DNA of 39,050 nt from CAYYDH01 sp964470615. Its GTDB lineage: Bacteria > Patescibacteriota > Minisyncoccia > Minisyncoccales > GWA2-38-27. Positions within the stretch are counted from its first letter, which is position 1, and each line of letters opens with the position of its first letter. Positions 23,921 through 31,166 of the stretch are shown piece after piece. The notes beneath the pieces are model-generated. The model was not told the origin of the DNA. It searched no databases and saw only the letters and a list, made by a program, of their open reading frames with translations. Location: the NCBI GenBank assembly GCA_964470615.1, contig CAYYDH010000001.1, positions 1 through 39,050 on the forward strand, given 5' to 3'. A program made the position numbers and the translations under genes.

Positions 23921-24236
23921 TACCCTTAATTTTATAAAAATCTTTTTAGCGACAAGCGATCAAAAAGGGAAAGATATAAAATCCTTAATCAGGACGGGAT
24001 TTTACGTGTCATTCTCTGAAGATGTTTTTGAAAACGGCGATAAATACAACGAGTTGCTCCGGGCAGTTCCTCAAAACAGATTGCTGATAAACAATAAGAA
24101 AGATTTTCTAATTAATGAGAATGAAAAATTAGATGCCTTTCATAAGATTGCTGAAAAAATATCTTCGGCAAGAAAAAACGCCAGTAAAGAAGATATTTTA
24201 AGAATAGCCTCTTATAATGCCGCAAAGGTTTTCGAC
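23910..24236 (+). pseudogene. C-terminal remnant of a TatD-family hydrolase, in frame with the radical SAM ORF
   Basis: The frame is open from 23910, just after a TAG inside the end of the U32-like gene. It reads ...IKSLIRTGFYVSFSEDVF, AVPQNRLLI, KIAEKISSARKNASKEDI and ASYNAAKVFDM. This matches the last third of TatD proteins (G.yiS.s, iP.drlLlETD, l..va..iA...g.s.eei...t..Na.rlF). The catalytic 'LLETD' has become LLINN, and the first two thirds (the HxH site) are absent because the U32-like gene lies there. It is therefore a non-catalytic leftover. Confidence 0.6.
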
Positions 24237-24848
24237 ATGCAAAATGAGCTCCCGGATAAATATATATATAAAATTAGAAACTCATTATATATAAACGTTA
24301 CCAATCGTTGTACAAATAATTGTGATTTTTGTCCTCGTTTAATAGAGCCCGTGGTAAAAGGCCATTACCTAAAAATCAAAAAAGAGCCGGGCGCCAAAGA
24401 TATTATAGACCGCATAAATGCGTTAGGAGACCCTAGAAAATTCGACGAGATTATTTTTTGCGGGTATGGAGAGCCTACTACTCGATTGGATGTCGTAAAA
24501 GGAATCGCTAAATGGCTAAAAGATAAAGGTTGCAAGACAAGAATAAATACAAACGGGCACGCAAATCTCATCGCCAAAAAAGATGTACTCACTGAATTAA
24601 ATGGCTTGTTTGATATAATTTCCATAAGCCTCAATTTTCACTCATCAAAATTATATGATAAGCATTGCCATCCGGTCTTTAAAAATACATGGGATGGAAT
24701 TTTAGATTTTGCAAAAAAAGCCAGGGAAGTTTCGCCGAAGGTTATTCTATCCGTTGTCAGCGGAGCAAAAGATGTTGATGTAGAAAAATGCCGAAAAATT
24801 GCAGAGAAAATCGGCGTAAATTTCAGAGAAAGGACTTATTATAAATAA
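24006..24848 (+). CDS. TatD-linked radical SAM protein
   Basis: 280 residues from GTG 24006; a natural radical SAM start is the ATG at 24237 (MQNELPDKYIYKI), giving about 203 residues. The cluster motif is CTNNCDFC (Cys102, 106, 109 in the long numbering), followed by IIFCGYGEPTTRLDVV, INTNGHANLI and DIISISLNFHSSKLYDKHCHP. These match the family I know as TatD-associated radical SAM proteins (TIGR04038-type), which normally sit beside a tatD gene. Here only the TatD C-terminus survives, in the same frame. It ends 1 nt before the next radical SAM gene. The reaction is not known for the family. Confidence 0.82.
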   Translation: MSFSEDVFENGDKYNELLRAVPQNRLLINNKKDFLINENEKLDAFHKIAEKISSARKNASKEDILRIASYNAAKVFDMQNELPDKYIYKIRNSLYINVTNRCTNNCDFCPRLIEPVVKGHYLKIKKEPGAKDIIDRINALGDPRKFDEIIFCGYGEPTTRLDVVKGIAKWLKDKGCKTRINTNGHANLIAKKDVLTELNGLFDIISISLNFHSSKLYDKHCHPVFKNTWDGILDFAKKAREVSPKVILSVVSGAKDVDVEKCRKIAEKIGVNFRERTYYK

Positions 24849-24849
24849 T

Positions 24850-25692
24850 ATGCAAATCAATAAAGAAATAGAAATACCATTCGCGGCAATACAGCTTACA
24901 AACAGATGTAATTTGAACTGCCAATTTTGTTTTAGAAGAAGAGTCACCGAAGAATTGTTTCTGACTATAGAAAAAATCATAAAAAACCTTAAAGTATGCA
25001 ACGTGAAATCCCTTGTCTTGTCGGGTGGGGAGCCGCTTTTAAGAAGCGACATTAAAGAAATATTGAAATTATGTAGGGAACTAAAAATAGGAAGTGTGCT
25101 TCAGTCGAACGGCGTTATTTTAGAAAAAAATCTGCCGGAAATTTTGCCATATATAGATTGGCTTTCAGTTTCATTAGATGGAGATACGGCAGAAAAAAAT
25201 TCCTTAATGAGGAGCAGAGAGCAATTTAATGCAATCGTCAAAGTGCTCCCGCTTATTAAAAAAAATAATATAAACGTAAAGCTTGGGACGGTTGTCAGTA
25301 AAAAAAATTATGAAAATATCGAGGGCATTGGAAATTTAATAAAGCCGTACGTTACGATCTGGAAGTTGTACCAATTCTATCCCCGGTTCAATACTGCTGC
25401 CGGTGACAATCAGGAGCAGTTCATAATCGAAGATTACTTATTCAGAGAAGTGGCAGAAAAAATAAAGAAAAAATTTCCTGATATGCGTATCTCGACACAC
25501 ACAGTTGAAGAATTTAATAAAAGTCCCTGCTTGTTGATAGATCCGAATGGCAAAGTTTATGTCACTAAGGAGAATAAAGATTGCTTTATCGGTGACGTTC
25601 TAAACGATCCCGACGGCTTTATTAAAAATTATGAAAAAATGGGCATAGCTGAGGAAATACAAAAAAACTTTGAAAAAACATATAAAAATTAA
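24850..25692 (+). CDS. Radical SAM protein with viperin-like features
   Basis: 280 residues. CNLNCQFCF (Cys20, 24, 27) binds the [4Fe-4S] cluster, and LVLSGGEPLL is the SAM-binding GGEP motif. The second half reads IWKLYQFYPRF ... EQFIIEDYLF ... CLLIDPNGKVYV ... CFIGDVLNDPDGFI. This recalls the viperin order RWKVFQ ... ERFVIGDEEF ... YLILDEYMRFLNC ... SILDVGV. Viperins convert CTP, UTP or GTP to 3'-deoxy-3',4'-didehydro nucleotides that terminate viral RNA synthesis. Similar 'W-K-x-Y-Q-F-x-P-R' sequences also occur in uncharacterised radical SAM proteins of Archaea and CPR, so antiviral function is only a possibility. Confidence 0.7.
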   Translation: MQINKEIEIPFAAIQLTNRCNLNCQFCFRRRVTEELFLTIEKIIKNLKVCNVKSLVLSGGEPLLRSDIKEILKLCRELKIGSVLQSNGVILEKNLPEILPYIDWLSVSLDGDTAEKNSLMRSREQFNAIVKVLPLIKKNNINVKLGTVVSKKNYENIEGIGNLIKPYVTIWKLYQFYPRFNTAAGDNQEQFIIEDYLFREVAEKIKKKFPDMRISTHTVEEFNKSPCLLIDPNGKVYVTKENKDCFIGDVLNDPDGFIKNYEKMGIAEEIQKNFEKTYKN

Positions 25693-25703
25693 CCTATAAA
25701 AAT

Positions 25704-26348
25704 ATGAAAAACATAGGCCAATACGACGATGAATATTCTAAATGCCCTTGCTTTTGGGGTACGGAACCTGCGAAATATGTGAAACTAGTTCCAAAATATT
25801 TTTCTTCAGGTAGTGCATTAGATTTAGGAGCTGGAGAAGGGAAAAATAGCGCGTATCTCGCTTCTCTTGGTTTTAATGTTACGGCGATTGAAGTTTCGCT
25901 ATATGCTGTTAGAAACTTTATCAGTTGGCTTTTAAAAAATAAGGAGAAGAGCGATTCTATTGCGGAAAAAATTGACATAATCTGCGCAGACGTAAGAAAA
26001 CTGGACGGATTAATCAATAAAAAATATAATGTCGTAATTGCCTATGGGCTTTTGCATTGCTTCAAATCTAAAAGCGAGATAGCTGACTTTGTGAATAAAA
26101 TGAAAGATAAAACTGCAAAAGGAGGCATAAATGTTATCAGTACATTCACAGACGAGGCGCCAATACCAGAAATTCAGGATTATTTAGTCCCTACCCTATT
26201 GTCCAAAAATGAGCTAAAAGACACATTCTACAAAGATTGGGAAATTCTTGATTATGAACATGGCTTTATTGAGCACACTCATCCTACTTCTCAAACAATG
26301 CACAAGCACGGCCTATGCAGAATGATTGCGAAAAAAAATAAGCCATAG
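25704..26348 (+). CDS. Class I SAM-dependent methyltransferase (TehB-like)
   Basis: 214 residues. SAM-binding motif I is ALDLGAGEGKNSAYLASLG (about 39-57), with the motif II acid in VTAIEVS, IICADVRKLD, and VVIAYGLLHCF as motif IV region. This order is like the TehB/tellurite-resistance and thiopurine-type methyltransferases of small-molecule acceptors. The N-terminus QYDDEYSKCPCFWGTEPAKYV is typical for such proteins. It lies 11 nt after one radical SAM gene and 6 nt before another, so it probably methylates a product or intermediate of this pathway (inference). Confidence 0.8.
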   Translation: MKNIGQYDDEYSKCPCFWGTEPAKYVKLVPKYFSSGSALDLGAGEGKNSAYLASLGFNVTAIEVSLYAVRNFISWLLKNKEKSDSIAEKIDIICADVRKLDGLINKKYNVVIAYGLLHCFKSKSEIADFVNKMKDKTAKGGINVISTFTDEAPIPEIQDYLVPTLLSKNELKDTFYKDWEILDYEHGFIEHTHPTSQTMHKHGLCRMIAKKNKP

Positions 26349-26354
26349 ACTAAC

Positions 26355-27875
26355 TTGGAAAAAGATATTTTCAGCGAAAATAATTCTCGAATTTTGCGAA
26401 AATGGCTAATCGATAATGTAAAATTTACCGACAATAATTTGGCACTCAAAAAATCTTTTTACGCAGTGATGAACCCTATAAACTTTTGCCCAGTTGGATG
26501 TCCTCATTGCTTGTATTCATCCTTAAAACTTAAGAAACCTTTAGAACAGATAAACAGAAAAACAATGATGCAATTTATAAAAATTGCCAATCAGGCTAAG
26601 ATAAAAATGCTTGTATTTTCTGGCGGCGGCGAGCCTTTCGAAAATTTATCTATAATACTGGATGGCGTAAAAAAAATTAAAACACTAGAAGATGTGGTTA
26701 TAATAACGAGCGGCTATTTCGCAAAAGACAAAAAAACCGCAGAGCTAGTTCTCGAAAAAATTTATAAAGCCGCTAATTCAGATAGAAAAAAAATTGGATT
26801 AGAACCGCTTATAATAACTCTAAGGATAAGCCGAGATAATTCGCAATGCAAAACTGTTCCACTAGAGAACATCTTACATATTTTAAGGTATTTTATCAAA
26901 AAAAATGACTTTTTAAATTTTAGGGCGCTCATCAGGACGATATTGGACTATAATGAGAATAACGATGTTGAGTTGGCAAAAGATTTAAATTTAGAACTTC
27001 TACCCCCAAAAAATAATAAAAATCTCTATAAAAATCTGCCTATTATAGACGGGCTACCGGTAAGATGGATGATTGACAAAAATTATAATATTGAAATCCC
27101 CGTGATTTACAAACCCCTATATTTCGTTGGCAGAGTATCTAACACGAATTCAAAAAACATTCATTCTCTGTGGGGAATAGTAGAATCTGAAAAAAAATCA
27201 GGAACCCCTCTAAACCTTTGCACGCGAGGCCCAAAGGGCGAAGGGCATAACTATTACGAAACGCTTTTCAAAGGTTATAAAAACTGGAAAAAATCACCGC
27301 TACCCGTGCTAGACGTGCCCAAAAATAAGATTAAAAAAGAACTAGCCTTGTACGTTCCTGCGTCTGGTGATCTGCTTATCAATAACGGAGCTCCAGATAT
27401 CGCACCTTCTTTAAATAAATTAAACAACTGGAACCAATTTTTAAAAATAATTTATTCAGATCCTGTAGAAAGGCTTTTAATCGAAAAAGGACCGTTTTTT
27501 GTCAAAAATATAGCAAAAGAGGTAGAAAAAGATATTGACGAAAAAATAGATAAAACCAACTTTGTTTTTTCTATATCTCTATTAAGTCTCGTTACCCCAT
27601 CCTTGCGATTATATGCTACAATCAGAGCAATCCAATATTATCTGGATAGAAATAAACTAAGGCTGAAAAATCATCTTGTTAAAAAAATAACGGAACTAGA
27701 CTGGATTGACCTGTATAGTCAACACAAACAAGGCCTTTTTACCAAGGGAAAAAAGAAAAAAAGATATATGGATCCAATAACAGGAGATGCACAAAATATT
27801 GTACTGGGATACGAATTTGATACCAACACTTCCATAAAAACGATAAATATGCTATTATCTCAATATAGTGGCTGA
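26355..27875 (+). CDS. Large radical SAM protein of unknown substrate
   Basis: 506 residues, started at TTG 26355: the frame opens only after a TAG that coincides with the methyltransferase stop, and no ATG occurs before residue 39. The cluster motif is CPVGCPHC (Cys45, 49, 52), and MLVFSGGGEPFENL is the GGEP-like SAM motif with an extra Gly. The region after about residue 230 has no recognised domain: a Trp/Lys/Asn-rich segment, LALYVPASGDLLINNGAPDI, a helical hydrophobic part near 400-430 and a Lys-rich C-terminus. Last gene of the A+T-rich run. Possibly a peptide- or cofactor-modifying enzyme; I do not recognise its subfamily. Confidence 0.72.
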   Translation: MEKDIFSENNSRILRKWLIDNVKFTDNNLALKKSFYAVMNPINFCPVGCPHCLYSSLKLKKPLEQINRKTMMQFIKIANQAKIKMLVFSGGGEPFENLSIILDGVKKIKTLEDVVIITSGYFAKDKKTAELVLEKIYKAANSDRKKIGLEPLIITLRISRDNSQCKTVPLENILHILRYFIKKNDFLNFRALIRTILDYNENNDVELAKDLNLELLPPKNNKNLYKNLPIIDGLPVRWMIDKNYNIEIPVIYKPLYFVGRVSNTNSKNIHSLWGIVESEKKSGTPLNLCTRGPKGEGHNYYETLFKGYKNWKKSPLPVLDVPKNKIKKELALYVPASGDLLINNGAPDIAPSLNKLNNWNQFLKIIYSDPVERLLIEKGPFFVKNIAKEVEKDIDEKIDKTNFVFSISLLSLVTPSLRLYATIRAIQYYLDRNKLRLKNHLVKKITELDWIDLYSQHKQGLFTKGKKKKRYMDPITGDAQNIVLGYEFDTNTSIKTINMLLSQYSG

Positions 27876-28042
27876 GACGCTGCTGACACAGCTGAGCCTA
27901 AGGAAGAAAGCCTAACGGCAAGTAGAACCTTACGGGAGTTCCCGTCATAGAACTAAATGAAGTTAAAAAGCGAGGTGGCACCGCGGAAAGACCGCCCTTG
28001 CAAGGTTATCAATTTTTGGTAACTTAGCAAGGGCAATTTTTA
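27870..28042 (+). promoter_or_regulatory. T-box riboswitch (tRNA-Asp type) with terminator/antiterminator
   Basis: The T-box core is explicit. GCGAGG (27970-27975), bulge TGGCACC (27976-27982), GCGG, loop AAAGA, CCGC and CCTTGC (27996-28001) form a perfect antiterminator. The exclusive alternative is a terminator, GCCCTTGC (27994-28001) with GCAAGGGC (28027-28034), then AATTTTTATT. The bulge TGGC pairs with a tRNA ending GCCA, i.e. discriminator G, as in tRNA-Asp and tRNA-Asn. The candidate stem I (27870-27898) is unusually small: GGCT/AGCC and GCTG/CAGC, with GAC (Asp) both in the internal loop (27876-27878) and the apical loop (27885-27887). A hairpin ACGGG/CCCGT lies at 27932-27945. Uncharged tRNA should allow read-through into aspS. 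The 5' limit is uncertain and overlaps the previous stop codon. Confidence 0.88.
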
Positions 28043-28063
28043 TTAAAATTAAAAAAGAAAAAC

Positions 28064-29347
28064 ATGGAAAGAATATTAATAAATCAAATAGAAAAAAAAG
28101 AAGGACAGAAAATAACGATTAAGGGTCGCATTTTAAACATGAGAAATCTCGGCAATGTTGTGTTTTTAATCGTCCAAGACTATACCGGCACCATACAGGT
28201 TGTTTTCAATAAGAGCGTAGAAGTTAAGATTGGAGATTCTGTCGCCATAGAGGGTGTCGCAGAAAAAGAGCCAAGGTCTAAATACGGTTTTGAAATACAG
28301 GGTGGAACCATAGAGGTTGTTTCTTCTGTTGTTGAAGACCTTCCTTTTGATTTAGCAAAGAATGATTTAAATTTAAATTTATCCACCCTTTTGGATTATC
28401 GCACACTCTCCCTGAGGCATCCAAAAGTGCAGGCAATTTTTAAGCTTTATGACATCTTTTTAAAAGGATACGAAACCGTTATGCGCGAGGAAGGATTCAC
28501 AGAAGTTAAAACTCCCAAAATTTTGGGAGTTGCAACAGAGGGCGGAGCAAACTTTTTCAAAGTTAAATACTTTGGTAAGGAAGCAACATTGGCTCAGAGT
28601 CCACAATTCTACAAGCAGATAATGGTTGGCGTTTTTGAAAGGGTTTTTGAGATCGGGTCCACCTTTCGTGCAGAGCCTCATTTTACTACAAGACACGTCA
28701 ACGAATATATTAGTTTAGACGCTGAAATGGGATATATAAAAGATTTCTATGACGTTATAGAAATGCTTAACAAGGTTTTGAAGAAAATATTCTTGATGAT
28801 TGAAAAAGAGGGAAAGCAATACCTAAATATGTACAACATTAAAATTTCAGAAGTTCCAGATAATATACCCATGGTAAAATTATCTGAGATAAGAAAAATT
28901 GTAAAAGAAAAATACAATTATTCAATTCCTGATGGTACAGATATTGATCCAGAAGGCGAAAGATTGGCTGGCAAATACACAAAGGAAGAATTCAATTCAG
29001 ATTTCATATTCATTACCCATTATCCCTGGAAAGAAAAGCCATTTTATACAATGCAGAGCAAAGAAAATCCGGAGGAAACTTACGGCTTTGATTTGATATA
29101 CAAAGGATTGGAAATAGTTACGGGCAGTCAGAGAATACATACCTACAAAGAGTTGATGGGGAACATGGGAAAGAAGAAAATAAAACCAGATGGAATGGAA
29201 TTCTACCTAGAAACCTTTAAATATGCTATGCCTCCGCACGGCGGTTGGGGTTGGGGTTCAGAGAGAACCATTCAACAAATTTTAGAATTACCAAGCATAA
29301 AAGAAGCCATATTATTTCCGCGAGATGTAAAAAGGCTAGTGCCGTGA
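28064..29347 (+). CDS. aspS: Aspartyl-tRNA synthetase, archaeal/short type
   Basis: 427 residues, short class IIb synthetase without the GAD insertion of ordinary bacterial AspRS (about 590 aa). This is the archaeal-type form, often non-discriminating (it also charges tRNA-Asn). An OB-fold anticodon-binding domain lies at about 1-100 (ITIKGRILNMRNLGNVVFLIVQD). Motif 2 is FEIGSTFRAEPHFTTRHVNEY and motif 3 is PPHGGWGWGSERTIQQIL near the C-terminus. QSPQFYKQIMV and the flipping-loop region precede motif 2. Expression is controlled by the T-box directly upstream, 22 nt from its U-run to the ATG. AsnRS cannot be fully excluded, since the discriminator is the same. Confidence 0.88.
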   Translation: MERILINQIEKKEGQKITIKGRILNMRNLGNVVFLIVQDYTGTIQVVFNKSVEVKIGDSVAIEGVAEKEPRSKYGFEIQGGTIEVVSSVVEDLPFDLAKNDLNLNLSTLLDYRTLSLRHPKVQAIFKLYDIFLKGYETVMREEGFTEVKTPKILGVATEGGANFFKVKYFGKEATLAQSPQFYKQIMVGVFERVFEIGSTFRAEPHFTTRHVNEYISLDAEMGYIKDFYDVIEMLNKVLKKIFLMIEKEGKQYLNMYNIKISEVPDNIPMVKLSEIRKIVKEKYNYSIPDGTDIDPEGERLAGKYTKEEFNSDFIFITHYPWKEKPFYTMQSKENPEETYGFDLIYKGLEIVTGSQRIHTYKELMGNMGKKKIKPDGMEFYLETFKYAMPPHGGWGWGSERTIQQILELPSIKEAILFPRDVKRLVP

Positions 29348-29362
29348 ATAGAGCAAAGAAAC

Positions 29363-29398
29363 AAAAATGAGCCCCTCTACGGCTCATTTTTTATTTTT
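29363..29398. terminator. Bidirectional-looking Rho-independent terminator of aspS
   Basis: AAAAATGAGCC, loop CCTCTAC, GGCTCATTTTTT then ATTTTTT. It ends the aspS transcript; the convergent chorismate mutase stop codon (29391-29393) lies in its T-run. Confidence 0.88.
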
Positions 29399-29675
29399 TA
29401 ACTTCTTCAACAACCGACGTCAGAATATCTCTTGCAAGCTGACTATTTATTCTTAATTTTGCAGCCAGCTTATCCGCTTTTCCCATTATTTCTGATTCCC
29501 TGTTTTTATCTTCTATCGGTAAACCTTTTTTCAATTTTAAGTTTTTTATCTTATTCGTAACCTTAAACCTTTTTGCTAATAACTTAATTAAGTCAGCATC
29601 AATTTTATCAATTTCCTTCCTAATTTTCCTAATCGTAAATTTTTCATATTTTATCTCTAATAAGATTATAACAAT
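29391..29675 (-). CDS. Chorismate mutase type II (AroQ) domain ORF without a normal start codon
   Basis: Read by hand on the minus strand; 94 codons between stops. The core RKIRKEIDKIDADLIKLLAK, KRFKVTNKIKNLK, a KGLPIEDKNRESEI segment and QLARDILTSVVEEVKK match the all-helical AroQ fold (R...D..i..Ll..R......i...K...g.p..d..RE..i). It rearranges chorismate to prephenate. There is no in-frame ATG, GTG or TTG before the domain; only ATT, ATA and ATC are available. An ATG (frame +1, at about 29645) starts MKNLRLGKLGRK and stops after 19 codons, as if an indel disrupted the N-terminus. It is either a rare start codon or a recent frameshift. Confidence 0.6.
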   Translation of the reverse strand: MVIILLEIKYEKFTIRKIRKEIDKIDADLIKLLAKRFKVTNKIKNLKLKKGLPIEDKNRESEIMGKADKLAAKLRINSQLARDILTSVVEEVKK

Positions 29676-29698
29676 TCATTAAAAAACATTAAAGCGGT

Positions 29699-29768
29699 AT
29701 TCTTTTGGCGGGGGTAAGTATTAGTTGAGAAGTGCTTTACGTGTCGTAAATGAGCCATGGGTTTTTTA
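29699..29768. other. Intergenic spacer before plsC
   Basis: No ORF. Holds TTTACG-TGT-CGTAAA, a 6-bp hairpin around 29738-29752. Nothing else identified. Confidence 0.3.
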
Positions 29769-29797
29769 TTCCGAAAGTGGTAAAATAATACTATAAT
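29769..29797 (+). promoter_or_regulatory. Candidate promoter of the plsC operon
   Basis: Perfect -10 TATAAT (29792-29797) with a weak -35 TTCCGA (29769-29774) at 17-nt spacing. Confidence 0.5.
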
Positions 29798-29821
29798 AAG
29801 AGAATAGTTGGCAGAAATAAG

Positions 29822-30490
29822 ATGTCAGAAGAGGCTAAATTTAAAGAAACAATTTGGATAAAATTTTGGTATTCTTTAATAAAAACGGTGCTTGGGCCGT
29901 TTATTCGTTGGGTTTGGATAAAAAAAGTCGAAGGATTAAAAAATATCCCGGAGCAGAAACCTTGTATAATCGCCGCAAATCATTCTAGTTATTTTGATTT
30001 TTTGTCTTTGGCTGCGATATCAAAAAGAAGAATCTATTTTTTAGCCGCAGAGAAATTTTTTAAAGGAAAAATTTGGGGCCCTTTGGTCAGACTAACCGGA
30101 CAAATAAAAGTTGAGAGAAAAAGTAAAGATAAGTCCCAAGTTTATAATCTAGTTTTATCTGCTATAAAGCAGGGTTATATAATTGGTGTTTTCCCCGAGG
30201 GCACGAGATCTCGAAACGGCGAAATTCATCAGGTTTATGGCGGTATAGCTAGGTTCGTTTTGGCCACAAGGGTTCCCGTAGTACCGGTTGGTATCTCTGG
30301 CGCCTTTGAAATTCTTCCCCCGCACAAAAAAATCCCCCAAATTAAAAAAAATATAGAAATTAAGATCGGTCAGTCGATGGAATTTGGAAAATATTATGAT
30401 AAGGAACAATCCGAAAAAGTCCTTCAAGATATTTCTGACGAAATAATGCTTAAAATAGCAGAGCTATCCGGTAAAAAATATCAGAGATAA
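29822..30490 (+). CDS. plsC: 1-acyl-sn-glycerol-3-phosphate acyltransferase (PlsC family)
   Basis: 222 residues. The catalytic HX4D motif is NHSSYFDF (His54, Asp59) and the acceptor-binding motif is FPEGTRS (124-130), with VPVVPVGISGA as the later block IV. These define the lysophosphatidic-acid-type acyltransferases, which acylate position 2 of glycerol phospholipid precursors at the membrane. N-terminal hydrophobic segment FWYSLIKTVLGPFIRWVW is membrane-associated. Four nucleotides separate it from the HAD phosphatase; together with the acyl-CoA ligase at 15.7 kb it suggests lipid remodelling. Confidence 0.9.
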   Translation: MSEEAKFKETIWIKFWYSLIKTVLGPFIRWVWIKKVEGLKNIPEQKPCIIAANHSSYFDFLSLAAISKRRIYFLAAEKFFKGKIWGPLVRLTGQIKVERKSKDKSQVYNLVLSAIKQGYIIGVFPEGTRSRNGEIHQVYGGIARFVLATRVPVVPVGISGAFEILPPHKKIPQIKKNIEIKIGQSMEFGKYYDKEQSEKVLQDISDEIMLKIAELSGKKYQR

Positions 30491-30494
30491 AAAC

Positions 30495-31166
30495 ATGAGA
30501 GAAACTGTGATAATTGATTTAGATGGGACCATAATAAAGGGCCAAAGCCAAAGACTTTTACTAGATTTTCTTTTTAAAAAAAGAATAATAAGCCCTTTCC
30601 AGTGCCTTAAAATTTATTTGTGGTTTATTTTTTATAAAACAGGGCTTGCTAAAAATCCCGAAAATATAATGCGCTATGCTTTTAGTTTTTTTGCGGGCAA
30701 GGCGGTCGGCGAAATTGACGAAATCATCGATGACTTCTTTGAAACAGTACTTAAAAAATTTATTTTCCAAGAAATGATTGATATAATAAATAAACATAGA
30801 AAAGAAAACAGAGAATTACTGATTGTTTCGAATGCGGCAGTGATTATTGTCCAGAAAATTGCACGTTTTTTAGACATTAAAAATTGTATAGGAACTAGAT
30901 TGGAAATAGTTAATAATAAGTTTACTGGGAATATTCTAGGAGATATTGTTTACGGAAAAAATAAAATAAAATCTGCTGTAGGTTTTTTAACATCCCATAA
31001 CTTATTAATAGAAGATTGTTGGGTCTACGCAGATCATATTTCTGATTTGCCATTATTGGAAATTGCGAATTGTCCGATTGTCGTCAATGCAGATGGTAAG
31101 TTATATAAAGAGGCAAAAAAAAGAAATTGGCAGACCTTAATTTTTAAAAAAACGATAAAAATATAA
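30495..31166 (+). CDS. HAD-IB family phosphatase (SerB-like)
   Basis: 223 residues. Catalytic DLDGT motif (Asp8 nucleophile, Asp10), motif II Ser in LLIVSNAA, and the late motif YADHISDLPLL holding the Mg-binding Asp, followed by NADGKLYKEAKKRNW. This is the TIGR01490-type HAD-IB arrangement, which often accompanies or is fused to PlsC. Possible substrates include phospholipid head-group phosphates or phosphoserine; not determined. Its stop overlaps the start of the kinase gene by one base. Confidence 0.85.
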   Translation: MRETVIIDLDGTIIKGQSQRLLLDFLFKKRIISPFQCLKIYLWFIFYKTGLAKNPENIMRYAFSFFAGKAVGEIDEIIDDFFETVLKKFIFQEMIDIINKHRKENRELLIVSNAAVIIVQKIARFLDIKNCIGTRLEIVNNKFTGNILGDIVYGKNKIKSAVGFLTSHNLLIEDCWVYADHISDLPLLEIANCPIVVNADGKLYKEAKKRNWQTLIFKKTIKI

